DNA from: Saprolegnia diclina VS20
Lineage: Eukaryota > Oomycota > Saprolegniomycetes > Saprolegniales > Saprolegniaceae
Direction of reading: 5' to 3'
NCBI RefSeq assembly: GCF_000281045.1
Contig: NW_008246098.1
Location: 241,407 to 267,879 of the forward strand
DNA length: 26,473 nucleotides
Shown: piece after piece, positions 1 through 10,693 of the stretch
How positions within the stretch are numbered: position 1 is the first letter of the stretch
Layout of the letters: every line of letters begins with the position of its first letter
Notes under the pieces: generated by a model
Seen by the model: the letters and a program-made list of their open reading frames with translations, nothing else
What the model was told of the DNA's origin: nothing
Databases searched by the model: none
Made by a program: the position numbers and the translations under genes

Positions 1-66
1 CCACCAGCCGTGCTGGTACGCAGTGATGAGCTGAAGCAGGACCGGGTTGCAGAGCGTCGCTTCCAT
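1..66 (-). CDS. 5' end of an unidentified gene, cut by the window edge
   Basis: On the minus strand an ATG at 66-64 opens a frame that stays open for all 22 codons to the window edge (METATL-like opening: MEATLCNPVLL, then QLITAYQHGWW). The composition, hydrophobic with an ITAYQ.G stretch, resembles the start of ankyrin-repeat or F-box-like proteins that I associate with Saprolegniales, but 22 residues cannot prove a family. Upstream (higher coordinates) there are two CCAAT boxes, read on the plus strand as ATTGG near 136 and 163, and a GCTCA...CATTGG element near 83-100 that resembles the oomycete initiator. This promoter-like context supports the start. Confidence 0.55.
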   Translation of the reverse strand, partial: MEATLCNPVLLQLITAYQHGWW

Positions 67-1188
67 TTTGCAGATGCCAATGTGGCTGAGCCGAGATTGC
101 ACTTTTCGCGGGTGATGCAGTCACTTTGATGTGATTGGTTGATAGGTTTCAGATCTGTCGTTTGATTGGCTGGCGAATGAAGCCGCTCATTCCGGAAGCG
201 AGTGTTGGTCGACGCCCACGCAAGTATCAACCAGACCATCCATTGATAATATATGTCTTTTGAGCGTCGTTTTGAGCTTCATTTTGAGCGCCACCCGACC
301 ATCGCATTGCTCATCGACAAGTGCGTTGCGCGCCACATGCACTCTCGGCTTGTACTAACCTGCATTCACTGCCCTACCCTCGACTAACGGTATATACTAG
401 ATGACCCCAGACTCGACGTTCCCAACCGTGAGCCAGGACAACAGGCATGCCGCTGCCACCTGTCTGATGTCGGGATATTGCTGTGACGAGCGCGATGCAA
501 AGCCGCAAGTTGCCAAGAGGCTGACTGCGCAGCGTGGTCGTCACATCACCATGGCGACAACGACTCGAGCTTTAGGACATGGATAACGCCTCCGAGACGC
601 AAGTAGCCGCCTCATCCTGACACACGCAACTGCAGTGATTCGCCTGCCAGAGCGACGCTGGTTGCGCGTCGTCGTATCGAGATGAGCAACGAGTGGTTCG
701 CACGGTCCCAACGAGCCACAGTTCTATGCCCGCAGGGCGCCGTGCCACGTAAGAGAGTTCTTTTATTGTGCACTTGTCATTAAAATACGATGAAATACCA
801 ACCCCATCAGGAGCCTTGTACTCTATGCAAGCTTGTCTTTTGTATGGAATCAAAAAACGGCGTCTGTAAAATGGTTTAAAAATACGATATTTTTATTTGT
901 ACACGCCAATAGAAATACCACGAGCGCACCCATTTCGAAATCCTCGACAATATATTTGCAAGCTCTGTCATTGCATTCTGTCAATATATGCAATTGTAAA
1001 CTTAATATATGTATGGTCTTGCACTTTATTAGGGCAGCGCGTTTTTATGTGGCAGATGCCGAATATAGCGATCGAACCGGGGCTGCTGCAGTGTATATCC
1101 TGTCAAAAGAGAATATTGGTCCGTGCATATGCATATTCACGCCTTAGCTTGTGCCAGCTGGGTTGCTTCACAAAAGATTCCAACGCCC
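67..1188. other. Intergenic region between two divergent genes
   Basis: No convincing gene was seen. The left part (about 80-170) carries CCAAT boxes and an initiator-like element for the gene running off the left edge. The part from about 770 to 1080 is AT-rich with T and A runs, unlike the GC-rich coding regions. Short open frames here have no recognisable domains and no consistent codon use. Confidence 0.5.
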
Positions 1189-3561
1189 ATGGCCGGTACG
1201 ACCTCGCTCGCTTCCCCCGCCCCGACGATCGCGGTCGCCGAGGTCCGCCATGGCAGCGTCACCAAGAAGATCGCGGTCTACGAGAAGATGCGCCCGAGCG
1301 AGCTCAACCTGATGCTGCATGCGGCCTTCTTTGCGCAAGGGGCGCCCGAGTGGACGACGGACGCCGTCGGCTTTGTGCATGCCAAGACCAAGACCTTTAT
1401 TCCACTTGCGCTTGGCACGGCCTTTCCGACGCTCTTCCAGCCCAACCACACGTACGAGCTCGTGCTGGCCAAGGCGGCAACGACGACGCCGGCGCCAGTC
1501 GTGCCGCCCTCGTCGCGCCCATGGACCGAGCAGCTCTATGCGCTGCTGTCGCAATGGAGTGCCACGTCGCCGTCGGCGCTGAGTCCCGACCAGCTGAATC
1601 GCCTCGAGCTTCTCATCGGCCAAGGCCACCCCGTGCTGCGACAGGCATTTGCCACGTACGAAGCCGACAAGTCGCTCGACGGCCTGTACGCGGCCGTGCA
1701 CCGCGTCTTGGGCGTTGTCTTGCAGCAGCAAAAGTCGTCGTTCACGCGCGTCGTCAACACCCTCTCGGTGCTCAAGCCCCACGACATTGCACTCATCCAC
1801 GAGCTGTACACCCAAGGTACATCAAGTCTGTTTTGACCGCATCTGCATGCTGACATGGACAGGCAACGAGCTCGTGCTTGCTGCATGGGAGGTCTACGAG
1901 CTCGACGAAGACCGCATGGAGTTTGCCGACACGCTCCTGCGTATCGTGCGCTTCAAGTCGCCGGCGGTCGCGTCGCCCTCGACAGCGTCGCCCAGCGTCC
2001 TTGTCACTGCTCTCTCGATGGAAGACGTGCTCAAAGAAATGCAGTCGCGCAGCGCCCTCACGAGCCTCCAGTACCAGGGACTACTCCGGCTCTGGCGCGC
2101 CAAGAACGACGCCATGGTCGGTGCCATGGAAGCCTTCCAGGTCGACCACGATCTCAAGGAGCTCGTCGAGACGCTCCTCCTCGTCGTCAAGCACGCTGGG
2201 TACGTCCCACCGCCTCGTCCCGTGAAACTTCATATGCATCGGATTAGCTTGACCAAGCAAAAGCCGACGCCAATTAGTGTGCCCCGCATCGACCTCGACG
2301 AGCTGCACCCGCTCTCGCCGAAAGCGCAAGACGTACGCTCGCCGCCGTCGTACGGGACGTTTGTGCCGGGGTCCGCGCCGTCAACACCCGTGCAAGGCGC
2401 GGCGCGGACGTCGTCGTCGCTGTCGGCACGGTCGACGCCATCGGCCAAGCCCGTCGCCAAGGCCGCGCCAGCGTCCAACCTCTCCAAAGCCAAGCCCAAC
2501 CCAAAGGCCAAGCCAGCTCTGCACGTAGCAACGTCGTTGCCGGATGATGTCGGAAGCCCAGCGAACCTGATCTTGTCACCGTCGCACTACCCGCCAAATT
2601 CGACCGAGCTGTACATTGCACAGCTTTTGGAGCGCCTCGTGGCGTCGTCGGACCTTAGCGCGGGCCAGCAAATGGCGCTCAAGACGCTCATCAAGAAGCA
2701 AGATGCGCGCTTGTTTGCGGCGGCAACGTCGTTCCAGCACGATGGGGACAAGGCAGCGCTGCTCCCACTGCTGCACGACCTCTGCGGCGTCTTGAACTGG
2801 GAAGCCAACCACCAAAGCATCCTCTACACATGGTGCGTCGCCTCTCTAGGCGCAAAATGCGGATCCTAGGATGGCGTAGGATCGTGCCGCTCGAGCAAGA
2901 CGGGCGTGGCGCTGGTCTTCGCGACCTCTGGGACGCCAACGACCCGCGGCTCATGGCAGCCTACTTTCTCTTCCTTCAGGACCGCAACGAAGACGACTTT
3001 ACCGACACGCTGCTTCGGCTGGCGACGAGTACCCCACCGGCATCCGACTTGGAGGTGGCCAAGGACGCCCTCGATGACCTCGTGACCGCCGGACGTCTCA
3101 GCCAAGACGTCGAAGCGCACTTGGCGCCCGAGGACCCGCGCGTCCTCGCTGCCCTCGACGTATACGCCGACAGCCTCGACATTGTACGTCGCTTGAGCTA
3201 AGGAGGAGGCTCATGTGGGATGTAGCCCGACTTGGTGGACACGCTCGAGCGCATTGCGTCGCCGTCGACGGTCGCCAGCCCGCTCTCGAGTCCACGCGCA
3301 CATGATGAGGACACGAGTCGTGTCGATATGTCGGTGATGGAGAAGCAGATTCTGCACCTTGTCTACGAGCTCGACTTGCCGGACGACGAGCTGCTCGCGC
3401 TGAAAACTGCGCTCGTTGAGAATGACGTTGTCGTCCAAGCCGCGATCCAAGTGTTTGAAACCGAGAAGGACGAAGAAGACTTCAAGGACACGCTCCGGCG
3501 CGTCGCTCGGCACCGCGCGAGTGCGTCCGAAGCCGTGCCTGATGCCGAGACCGAGGCATAG
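1189..3561 (+). CDS. 745-residue protein with seven helical 'D..DfaDTLlRi' repeats, four exons
   Basis: I read four exons: 1189-1816, 1863-2832, 2880-3183 and 3226-3561. They are joined by 46, 47 and 42-base GT-AG introns and the total is 746 codons including the stop. Each join restores the repeat pattern, which is the main support for the model. Residues about 1-100 form a small N-terminal domain with a ubiquitin-like look (inference). After it come about seven copies of a 55-65 residue helical unit ending in motifs such as FADTLLRIV (230-238), LVETLLLVV (310-318), LPLLHDLCGVL (510-520), FTDTLLRL, LVDTLERI and FKDTLRRV. A Pro/Ser/Ala/Lys-rich linker at about 326-450 separates repeats 3 and 4. 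No catalytic motif, signal peptide or membrane segment is visible. The likely role is a scaffold or adaptor, by analogy with other helical repeats only. The family is not recognised. ATG 1189 is preferred over an in-frame ATG at 1123 because the sequence before 1189 looks non-coding. Confidence 0.8.
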
Positions 3562-4744
3562 GACACGCTAGCGTTGGTGTCGGTAACCCCGCATGAAGAA
3601 GCACTGTTGTACGAGTCGCCATCATCGTGACGGAGACATTGGGACATGCTGCGGTGCATGTATGCACCGAGGCCATTTGCAAGCACTTTTGCGTGTCTGG
3701 TCCAAAGTAGCTGCGTCTGTCTATGCGAGGGCGTACCTGGCGCGAGCGTCCGATCAGGTGCCTTTTCTAAGCACGTGGCTCTTTGCTTTGTGCCAGTGGA
3801 TCTCGCATCTCTTTATGCCCGCCACGGATGTTAACTGGGAGCGTACCGACAGGTGCTTGGCCCATGGCGCGGAATGCCGAGGGACTTCAAGGTGGTGGTT
3901 GAAATGACAAATGGCCGAGTCCAACGACGTTGGTTCATATCGCAGCGGTGATGACAAGTGGGCCAGACAAAGGCAAAGGGGCGGCTTCTATGGGGCGGCG
4001 CCATATCATGCGGGTGCGTCGACGGATCGACAAAGACACTGCAGAGAAGCCTTTGCGCTGCATGTCTCGTAACCATTTGATAGGGAATTTGTATCTGCGT
4101 ATCGAAGCTTGTACCAATGTCCTTCGCACAATTGATATGGTGTAATGGCCGCGGAGCACAGAGGGCAGCGACGTCCAGCGCCGCGCAAGCCAGTGCGTGC
4201 CACGACTTGTCAATCACAAATTCCCTAAAAAAAGTACACTTTGCCCTTTGCCACCTTGCACTTGGCTGGAGGAGCAAGAAGCATCGTGTGTTGGTCAGCT
4301 GTGTTGGTCAGCGCCACGAATGTTCGTTATTGCACTGTCGCCGAGCAGCGTGTACGACATGGAGTTTGGATGGTCATCGTCGACCATGGCCCGCGGGGTC
4401 AACTTGAAGTTGGCCGTGATCACGGACGCATGGTGTCTCAATTCATTTCACAACAAACCCCGTCGCGCATGCATGCTGTTGATGCTTCTTGTTGCTTGTC
4501 GCTTGACGGAATATGACCCGATAGAGAAGAGCTTGAAGCTAACGTCGTGGCCGCGACTGTACTTGTTAGTGCAATTCGCAGGCCCTATTTATGACCCAGC
4601 AGGCCATGGCGCCTCGGACCGTGTCTCTGGCGCTCTCATGTGCATCGAACCAAGTTTCTATGCGGGCGCCGTTAGGGACACGCAGCTCCCACAAACTCAG
4701 TGTGTGCCTCAGTTTTTCATTTACTTTGAGTCCGAGAGTGCAGC
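3562..4744. other. Intergenic region upstream of the KIX-like gene
   Basis: No gene could be supported. A 13-base perfect tandem pair (GTGTTGGTCAGC.) lies at 4288-4312. A 185-codon open frame at 4197-4754 overlaps the promoter of the next gene and shows no domain, so it was not called. The last 30 bases hold the core promoter listed separately. Confidence 0.45.
4716..4728 (+). promoter_or_regulatory. Putative oomycete initiator (Inr)
   Basis: TTCATTTACTTTG resembles the TCATTYYNCAWTTT core element described for oomycete promoters. It lies 16-29 bases before the ATG at 4745, which would give a very short 5' leader. Confidence 0.4.
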
Positions 4745-5110
4745 ATGCCGATGACACAAAACTACCGCATGTGCCTCACCGAAGCCCGGAAGCGCAACGT
4801 GTACATTGTCGCCCGCCTCCTCAACGACAGTGCGTCCAAGACCAGCAAGCTGCCGGCGACCAAGCTCTCGGCCAAGCTACCGCTGGTCGCGTACAAGATG
4901 GAGCACCGCATCAACGAAGTCGCGCGCGGTCGCACCCTCGACGAAAAGACCATCAAGGTGCTCCTCTTGCACTTGATCCAGCAAGCCCACCGCCGCCGGC
5001 GCCAGCAGCACCAGCTCCAGCAGCAATTCGCACAACAGCAACAGCAGCAGCAACAGCAAGTACCGCAGCCGCAGAGCGCGTCGACAGCAGCCGTGGCTGC
5101 TGCCGTCTGA
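4745..5110 (+). CDS. Short KIX-domain-like protein with polyglutamine tail (Mediator subunit 15-like)
   Basis: This is a 121-residue single-exon protein. Residues about 8-85 look like a KIX fold: helix 1 around RKRNVYIVARLLND, then KLPLVAYKMEHRINEVARG (45-62), which parallels the LVAYakKvE..mye.A segment of CBP/Med15 KIX domains, then a long basic helix ending AHRRRRQQ. KIX domains bind amphipathic activation segments of transcription factors, and Med15 couples them to Mediator. The tail is Gln-rich, with nine consecutive Q at residues 97-105, followed by Ala/Ser/Pro, also as in Med15. Full Med15 proteins are several hundred residues or more, so this is a stand-alone KIX-type protein and not a full subunit. 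It might act as a competitor or a small adaptor (inference). It is convergent with the next gene, with 444 bases between stops. An alternative is an unrelated basic helical protein. Confidence 0.7.
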   Translation: MPMTQNYRMCLTEARKRNVYIVARLLNDSASKTSKLPATKLSAKLPLVAYKMEHRINEVARGRTLDEKTIKVLLLHLIQQAHRRRRQQHQLQQQFAQQQQQQQQQVPQPQSASTAAVAAAV

Positions 5111-5554
5111 GCACCACGCTGCGCGTATTTATAAAATGTTTCAAGTCGCGACCCAGAGGAAGGTCCCGCCGACGCGTGTTGGGTCTGTCACGAAATACCC
5201 CACGCGATTAAACTCAGTAGTTAAAACACTAAAATGACATACACTTTGAACCCAATGTGACGATTGCACCTTTGGTCGACCACGAAATATACATGTGTGT
5301 GATAGGCCGAGCCGAGGGAAATAGCGTAGTGACTGTATATAATACTTTTATAGCTTCGTTTTATGCGACGGGACCAGAAACACGTGCTTGAACCGGTTGC
5401 TTGTCCCATCGCAATGGCGGTTTCGTTTGCACACCGGTCGTCTCACGACTCACGTTGTCGACTCGTTTACAGTTCATATGTGCTACTATCGCAGTGGCAC
5501 GTGTGGACCGTACACGCTTTGGTGCGCAGTAGCTATAGAACAATGGGGATGACG
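5111..5554. other. Convergent 3' intergenic region
   Basis: This stretch lies between two converging stop codons and presumably holds both 3' untranslated regions. It is AT-richer than the flanking coding sequence, especially 5215-5360. No gene or repeat was recognised. Confidence 0.5.
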
Positions 5555-8500
5555 TCATTCGAGACGGGGCAAGACGTGCGACGCGCGCCGATGGGCGTCC
5601 AGTGTCGTCGGTCCGTGCCACAGGCGCCAGCTCTTGATGTCCATCAAGTAGACGCGGCCTTGAAACTCGTACGATAAGAGCCCGGCCATGATCGCCGACG
5701 TCTTGTCGAGCAAAAGGGCGCCGTCGACCGCGTGCAGTCGCATCAAGTAGTAGCTCTGCGCGTTGAGGACGACAGAAGGAATCTCACGCGGCGGCCAATG
5801 TGGGAACCGCAGCCGCTGTACAACGTATGTACTCAATACGCAGCTGCAGATGAGGGCCATCGAGTGCCCGAGGCGGTCGAGGCTGCCGACAGCGATGACG
5901 CCACTCACGCAAGTGAGCTGGAGGTCCATGTCGGTGGCAACACAGCGTCGGTGGATCGTCGCAGCGTACAGCTGCGGGGACTGCAGCGTCCACACAAACG
6001 AGACAACCCACGTAAAACTCGAGCTTTTGGACGCATAGAGCAACGTGTACTGCTGCGAGACGCACGAAAAGAGGTCGTTGAGGACGTAGACAAGCCACGT
6101 CATTTCGGACGTGGCGAGGAGGGTGGTGTACCACGCTAATGGCGGAGACGTAAAGTACGTGGCGACACCCGCTTGCACAAGCGTAAGCGGGCTCGTGTTG
6201 AGGAGCCAGATTGCCGAGAGGCTGCGGACCAGCACGAACGGGCGGCCAAGCCAGACCATACCGACAATACGGTTGACGCAGAGGAGGTTGAGGCACTCGA
6301 CGTGGCCGCGGCGGTACGCGACAGAGAGCACAAGCGAAGCGCTCACGAGAATGAGGACGATTGTGATGTACTGGACGCAGTAGCCCGACAAGGAGGAAAA
6401 GCTCGATGGAATCGCGTTTGGATTTGGTACCATGCTGAGCACCGGTGTCGCCGACGAGATGGCCGTGATGCGCCCTGCGTCACCGCGAAGCGAGAGCACT
6501 TCCCGCGTCCCAGCAGCCCACTCGTAGAGGAAGCCCCACCCGTAGAACGACCACGCGCGATCGTGCCGGTCGTCAAGTCGATAGAACCGCTGGAGCGTCG
6601 TATTGGTCGCTGTATCGAACAGATACTGGAGCATCGAGACGCCGAGCGCGTCAATGTCGGCAGCCGCCGACGCGCGAAGAACCGGTGTGGATGCAAACGT
6701 GGCGTTGTAGGTCATTAAAAAGGCCATCGCTTTCAGTCGCTGCGTGGTGCACTGCGACGGCCGCATCGTGTCCAAGTAGCAGATACCATCGAGGTCGGCA
6801 TCCGTGCTGTTGGCGCCAAGAAGACTGAAGAGCTCGGACGCGCGCGTGGGCATGAGATACCCCGTGAACACCGAGTGACACATGTTGGTGACGCTAAAGC
6901 CGACGTACATGCCATTGGCAGCCGGCCAAGGGGCCACGTCATTACCACAAAAGATGTTGCCGCCACCGAGAAGCAAATTCGAGTTGGAGACGACCTCGTA
7001 CGGCACGGGTTGGTATTGTGCCTGGAGCGTGAGATCGACGAAAGCTGCCTGTGCGTCACGGTCGGTCACGACAAGGCGCGTCAAATTGTGGACAACGCCG
7101 TCGTAGAACACTAGGAGGCTTTTCGGGGGCAGGACGTAGGCGAGATCGATGGCGCCAAAGGGCCCGACCGCTTTTGTTAAGAGGGAAAACCCAGATGTGA
7201 GCGGAAGGGACAAGGTGGTATTTTGCACAAGCACCGAGGTCGTCGACACGTTCACGAACGCAAAGAGGGAGCTGCTCCGAAGCAAACTGGCGCCCCCGAT
7301 ACCAGACGTGTTGGTAGTAATGGCCCAGAGGTCGCTGGCCAGCGACCAATACATTTTGAACGATGTCTGTTGACTCGGATGGTAGTGGCCGACGAATTCA
7401 CTGAGCTGAAGCGAGTAGGTTACGCCCAGTGCACTCTGAATCCAAATGCTGTCGTCCATGCCCGGCGTCTTGTAGTTTTGCCACTGCAGCTGAAAGGTCG
7501 AGATCGCATGGGACTCCCAGAAGCGGACTTCGTCCTCAATGGAGAGGGCCGCGCTTGAGATGCTCTCGAGCCATTGTTGTCCGTCACCGGACATTTCCAA
7601 GTACTTTACAAAGCCAAGCTGCCACGAGTCGCCCCAGCAAGTGTCCCAAGTCGTCCAGTTGTTGAGGTTCCGCAGACCTATCTCGAGGTACACGGCGCCA
7701 TTTGACGCCATGCTCCTCGCACAGCGCGCTTGACGGGACGCGGTGGCCGCCATCTCCCACGTCTGGCTCATGTCGAGCCAGCAGTACTGCGTAAACATCC
7801 ACGGAAGTTGGCACGGATGCATGCGCCGCAGGTTTGCAACCGCTACATCCAAGGATGCATCCGAGTACAGCTGGCGACGGGCACTCGACTCGGCCCATAG
7901 AATGACCGTCGTCGACGAATTGTAGAGCTGACTCATGTCGCCATGACCAGGACTGTCGAGTGCAAACGCAGGCTCTTGCGTCGTCAACATGAGTTGCCGA
8001 TTGAACACATTGGCCACGAACGCTTGTGCGCCGGAGCTGTTGAAGCCCGCCCAGCCATAGTCATTGCTAAGGTCATTGGCGACGACCGAGTAGTAGAGCA
8101 CATTGCTTGTCAACGTCGCTAGAATGTACACGACGCAGCCCCCAAGCGTGATCCAGCGCGCCTTTTCAAAGAACATTTGCAACAAAGGGCCTTCGGAACT
8201 GCGAGACGTGGCTAACGAAGTGACTGGTAGTGGCGGCAAGCAAAGCGACGGGCGGTGGACAGAGCGCCACAAGTTGACGTGAAAATACCGATTGCGCGGC
8301 AGGCTCAAGAGACCCGCCATGGCGGCGGTGACAACATCGAGGCGGCCGCTGTCATCCAAGCTCGCAAACGCCACGACCGACGAGTGGTACAAGAGGGGTG
8401 GTGCGCCAAGAGCACTGCTCGGAGCGACGGCCATCGACGCATGCCAACGTGACACCGTATACGCAAGGACGATTGATACCAGTTGCACTCCAAAGATGGT

Positions 8501-10693
8501 GAGTGTACGCAGTGGGGACCCAATTTGAACACTTGCACTCGTACAGTAGACTTGCCAGTCCATGTTGACCAAGGAGCAGTGTCGTTCGAGATGAATGGAC
8601 GCTGTGATGGGCGCAAAAGTGTCCAACATTATGAGACTGGCCCACGAAAGCGCAAAGCTCAGCGGCGCATATGCGCGCGTGAATGGCGTCGTGAGCGGAT
8701 GAAGGAGGTCATGGCACGCGTAGCCAAACCACGTGGCTTCGCTCGCAAGAACGAGCGTCACCAACAGGTCATGCTGGTCCACTTGCAATTGCGTGGCCCC
8801 GTGGTTGGTGCGCGGCTGCACCGAGGCCGTCGACAAGGCCAAGACCGCCGTGATGCTGCGTACGACAAGGGCGCTGCGGTTGAGCCAGATAGCCGGCACA
8901 ATGCGGTTAAAGACCGTCCACTGCGCGTGCGCGGTGCGCGTCAGCAGCCAGAGCATTGTCGCCAGTAGCGCCACGAGGCAGAGAACGAGCGACACTGTGC
9001 TCGAGACGAACCAGAGATACCAACTCGCGCTGTACAACAGGCCATTTGAGGCGCTCGGTAGCAGCGCGTAGGTATACGACAAAAGCGTCATGGCGTCGTG
9101 GTCCCCCTCAAAGCGAATGGCTTCGCGCTGCAGCGTCGCCCAATCGTAGACGCGCAGCCAGCCAAAAAAGGTAAAGTCACCATGCAATAGGTCAATATGG
9201 TCAATGTACAAAGTGTCGTTTGCGTCGAGGACAAATTGCATCACCGACAAGTGCAGTGGCAACACCGCCTGCGCCGCTGCGTCCAGCACCGTTCGATTCA
9301 TTGTCGTGGTGAGAAGCAGGCGGTACGCCCGTGCCGTGGCGTCCAGCTGCCGCACGCAGGCCGCGGTGGCCGACGGCACGTGGGCACAGACACGTGACGC
9401 GTCGCCGCCCAGCATCATATGGGCAAAAAGGCCATTGAACGGAGTCCACACATCGAGAATCGGAGCTTGCGTCCCGCACGCGTCATCGAAGGCAAAGGAC
9501 CGCTGCGGAAATGGGAGCGGCGCGCCGTAGCTGCACATGGGGTTGCCGCCAAGAAAGCACAGCGACGGGTCTTGCCACTGCGTCGGAACGGTGGCGAGCG
9601 GAAGTGTCGACAGATCGTCCACCGCGCGCGCCACGTCTGCGTTTTCCAAAGCTTCAAACAGGTGAGCTTGGAACGTGGTGACCGCGACGCGGAGATCGTC
9701 GGGCACGCGGACCCAGCGCAGGTCAATGTCGTCGAGCGCGCCGACGGCGTCGTGGACCAATTGAAACACGCGGTTGAGAGGCAATCCGACATCGTAGCTC
9801 TCCAGTTGGCGGTTGCCGTTGGCGCCAAACCACAGAGCGCTGTTGAGGACGAGCGACTGGTTGGAGCTGAGCGCGTTAAAGTCATTGAAGAGCGCCATGT
9901 ACATGTACGACGACGTCCACGACGGCCCTCGGTTCAGTGCCGGAATCGCTTGGATGGGATACGCAAACGTCGTGCCGAGCGCCGTGTGAATCTGGATCTG
10001 GTCGTCCAGCCCGATCTGGACGCGGTTCCCGTACTGAAGCTCGAAACGCACCAGACCGCGACGATACCAGACATCGAGTTCGTCGGCGATCGAGAGCCAT
10101 TGGTGGTCGACGATCGCCGCGACCCAACTGGCGCCACCGAGGTCTGTCACACCCGCCGCAATTTTGTTGTAAAAGCTGTCGTAATTTTGACCCAGCCACA
10201 CGTCAAGACGCGTATTGCGCAGGACGGCCTCGAGGTACACGGCAGCATTGTCGGTATCGCTCAAGCGACAACGCTCGAGGCGCTTGCTCGTATGCGCGAT
10301 GGACCAGCGCCGGTTCAAGTCGACCCAACAGTACGGCGTGATCATGTAGTTGAGGTAGCCTGGATCCATGCGGCGCAAGCTCGGAATCGCCGTCTGTGGG
10401 CTCGTGAGCTCTTGGTACACGAGGTACCTCGGGTAGACGGGCGAGACGCCGGTCGCCAATCGGTCGTAGACGCGGTAGCGTGGCGCCGCAATGTCTCTAA
10501 TGTCGAGCGTTGCATTCGGCAGCAGCGCGAGCTGCGTGTTCAAAATGGACTGGAACAACGGGTAGACGTTGTCAAAACCGGGCCAGTACAAGTCGTTTTG
10601 GGTCCATGGGAAGAAGAGAATGAGGCCGTAGACGCTCCACGCGGTGGACCACACGACGTAGAGCCAGCCCGCGAGATCCCATCGGCCCAGCAT
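5555..10693 (-). CDS. 1,712-residue membrane protein made of two tandem ~850-residue modules
   Basis: The frame stays open further upstream, but the first in-frame ATG is at 10693-10691 (MLGRWDLAGWLYVVW), so I start there. Each module has one membrane helix (about 8-29 and 848-870), a large domain of about 500 residues that is probably outside the cytosol and has many N-X-S/T sites, a cluster of about five membrane helices (about 548-750 and 1435-1627), and a C-terminal stretch containing MAGLLS (about 794 and 1668). Matching landmarks include LRRMDPGYL..M.TPYCW near 106-122 and LRRMHPCQLPWMFTQYCW near 954-971, NxAVYLE..LRN, and S..DE..FW. The period is close to 850 residues, showing an internal duplication. 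I recognise this as a type of very large hypothetical protein found in Saprolegniales. No enzyme or transporter signature is visible. It may be a surface or vesicle membrane protein (inference). An upstream non-coding or short coding exon cannot be excluded. Confidence 0.8.
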   Translation of the reverse strand: MLGRWDLAGWLYVVWSTAWSVYGLILFFPWTQNDLYWPGFDNVYPLFQSILNTQLALLPNATLDIRDIAAPRYRVYDRLATGVSPVYPRYLVYQELTSPQTAIPSLRRMDPGYLNYMITPYCWVDLNRRWSIAHTSKRLERCRLSDTDNAAVYLEAVLRNTRLDVWLGQNYDSFYNKIAAGVTDLGGASWVAAIVDHQWLSIADELDVWYRRGLVRFELQYGNRVQIGLDDQIQIHTALGTTFAYPIQAIPALNRGPSWTSSYMYMALFNDFNALSSNQSLVLNSALWFGANGNRQLESYDVGLPLNRVFQLVHDAVGALDDIDLRWVRVPDDLRVAVTTFQAHLFEALENADVARAVDDLSTLPLATVPTQWQDPSLCFLGGNPMCSYGAPLPFPQRSFAFDDACGTQAPILDVWTPFNGLFAHMMLGGDASRVCAHVPSATAACVRQLDATARAYRLLLTTTMNRTVLDAAAQAVLPLHLSVMQFVLDANDTLYIDHIDLLHGDFTFFGWLRVYDWATLQREAIRFEGDHDAMTLLSYTYALLPSASNGLLYSASWYLWFVSSTVSLVLCLVALLATMLWLLTRTAHAQWTVFNRIVPAIWLNRSALVVRSITAVLALSTASVQPRTNHGATQLQVDQHDLLVTLVLASEATWFGYACHDLLHPLTTPFTRAYAPLSFALSWASLIMLDTFAPITASIHLERHCSLVNMDWQVYCTSASVQIGSPLRTLTIFGVQLVSIVLAYTVSRWHASMAVAPSSALGAPPLLYHSSVVAFASLDDSGRLDVVTAAMAGLLSLPRNRYFHVNLWRSVHRPSLCLPPLPVTSLATSRSSEGPLLQMFFEKARWITLGGCVVYILATLTSNVLYYSVVANDLSNDYGWAGFNSSGAQAFVANVFNRQLMLTTQEPAFALDSPGHGDMSQLYNSSTTVILWAESSARRQLYSDASLDVAVANLRRMHPCQLPWMFTQYCWLDMSQTWEMAATASRQARCARSMASNGAVYLEIGLRNLNNWTTWDTCWGDSWQLGFVKYLEMSGDGQQWLESISSAALSIEDEVRFWESHAISTFQLQWQNYKTPGMDDSIWIQSALGVTYSLQLSEFVGHYHPSQQTSFKMYWSLASDLWAITTNTSGIGGASLLRSSSLFAFVNVSTTSVLVQNTTLSLPLTSGFSLLTKAVGPFGAIDLAYVLPPKSLLVFYDGVVHNLTRLVVTDRDAQAAFVDLTLQAQYQPVPYEVVSNSNLLLGGGNIFCGNDVAPWPAANGMYVGFSVTNMCHSVFTGYLMPTRASELFSLLGANSTDADLDGICYLDTMRPSQCTTQRLKAMAFLMTYNATFASTPVLRASAAADIDALGVSMLQYLFDTATNTTLQRFYRLDDRHDRAWSFYGWGFLYEWAAGTREVLSLRGDAGRITAISSATPVLSMVPNPNAIPSSFSSLSGYCVQYITIVLILVSASLVLSVAYRRGHVECLNLLCVNRIVGMVWLGRPFVLVRSLSAIWLLNTSPLTLVQAGVATYFTSPPLAWYTTLLATSEMTWLVYVLNDLFSCVSQQYTLLYASKSSSFTWVVSFVWTLQSPQLYAATIHRRCVATDMDLQLTCVSGVIAVGSLDRLGHSMALICSCVLSTYVVQRLRFPHWPPREIPSVVLNAQSYYLMRLHAVDGALLLDKTSAIMAGLLSYEFQGRVYLMDIKSWRLWHGPTTLDAHRRASHVLPRLE

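Noticed and set aside
2833-2900. Alternative acceptors for intron 2 of the repeat gene (ending at 2849 or 2900)
   Set aside because: The first would give a 17-base intron. The second would create a stop codon at the junction. The acceptor ending at 2879 gives TGG and continues the repeat pattern.
4197-4754. 185-codon plus-strand frame before the KIX-like gene
   Set aside because: It covers the promoter of the next gene and overlaps its start. No domain was recognised and codon use is unlike the sure genes.
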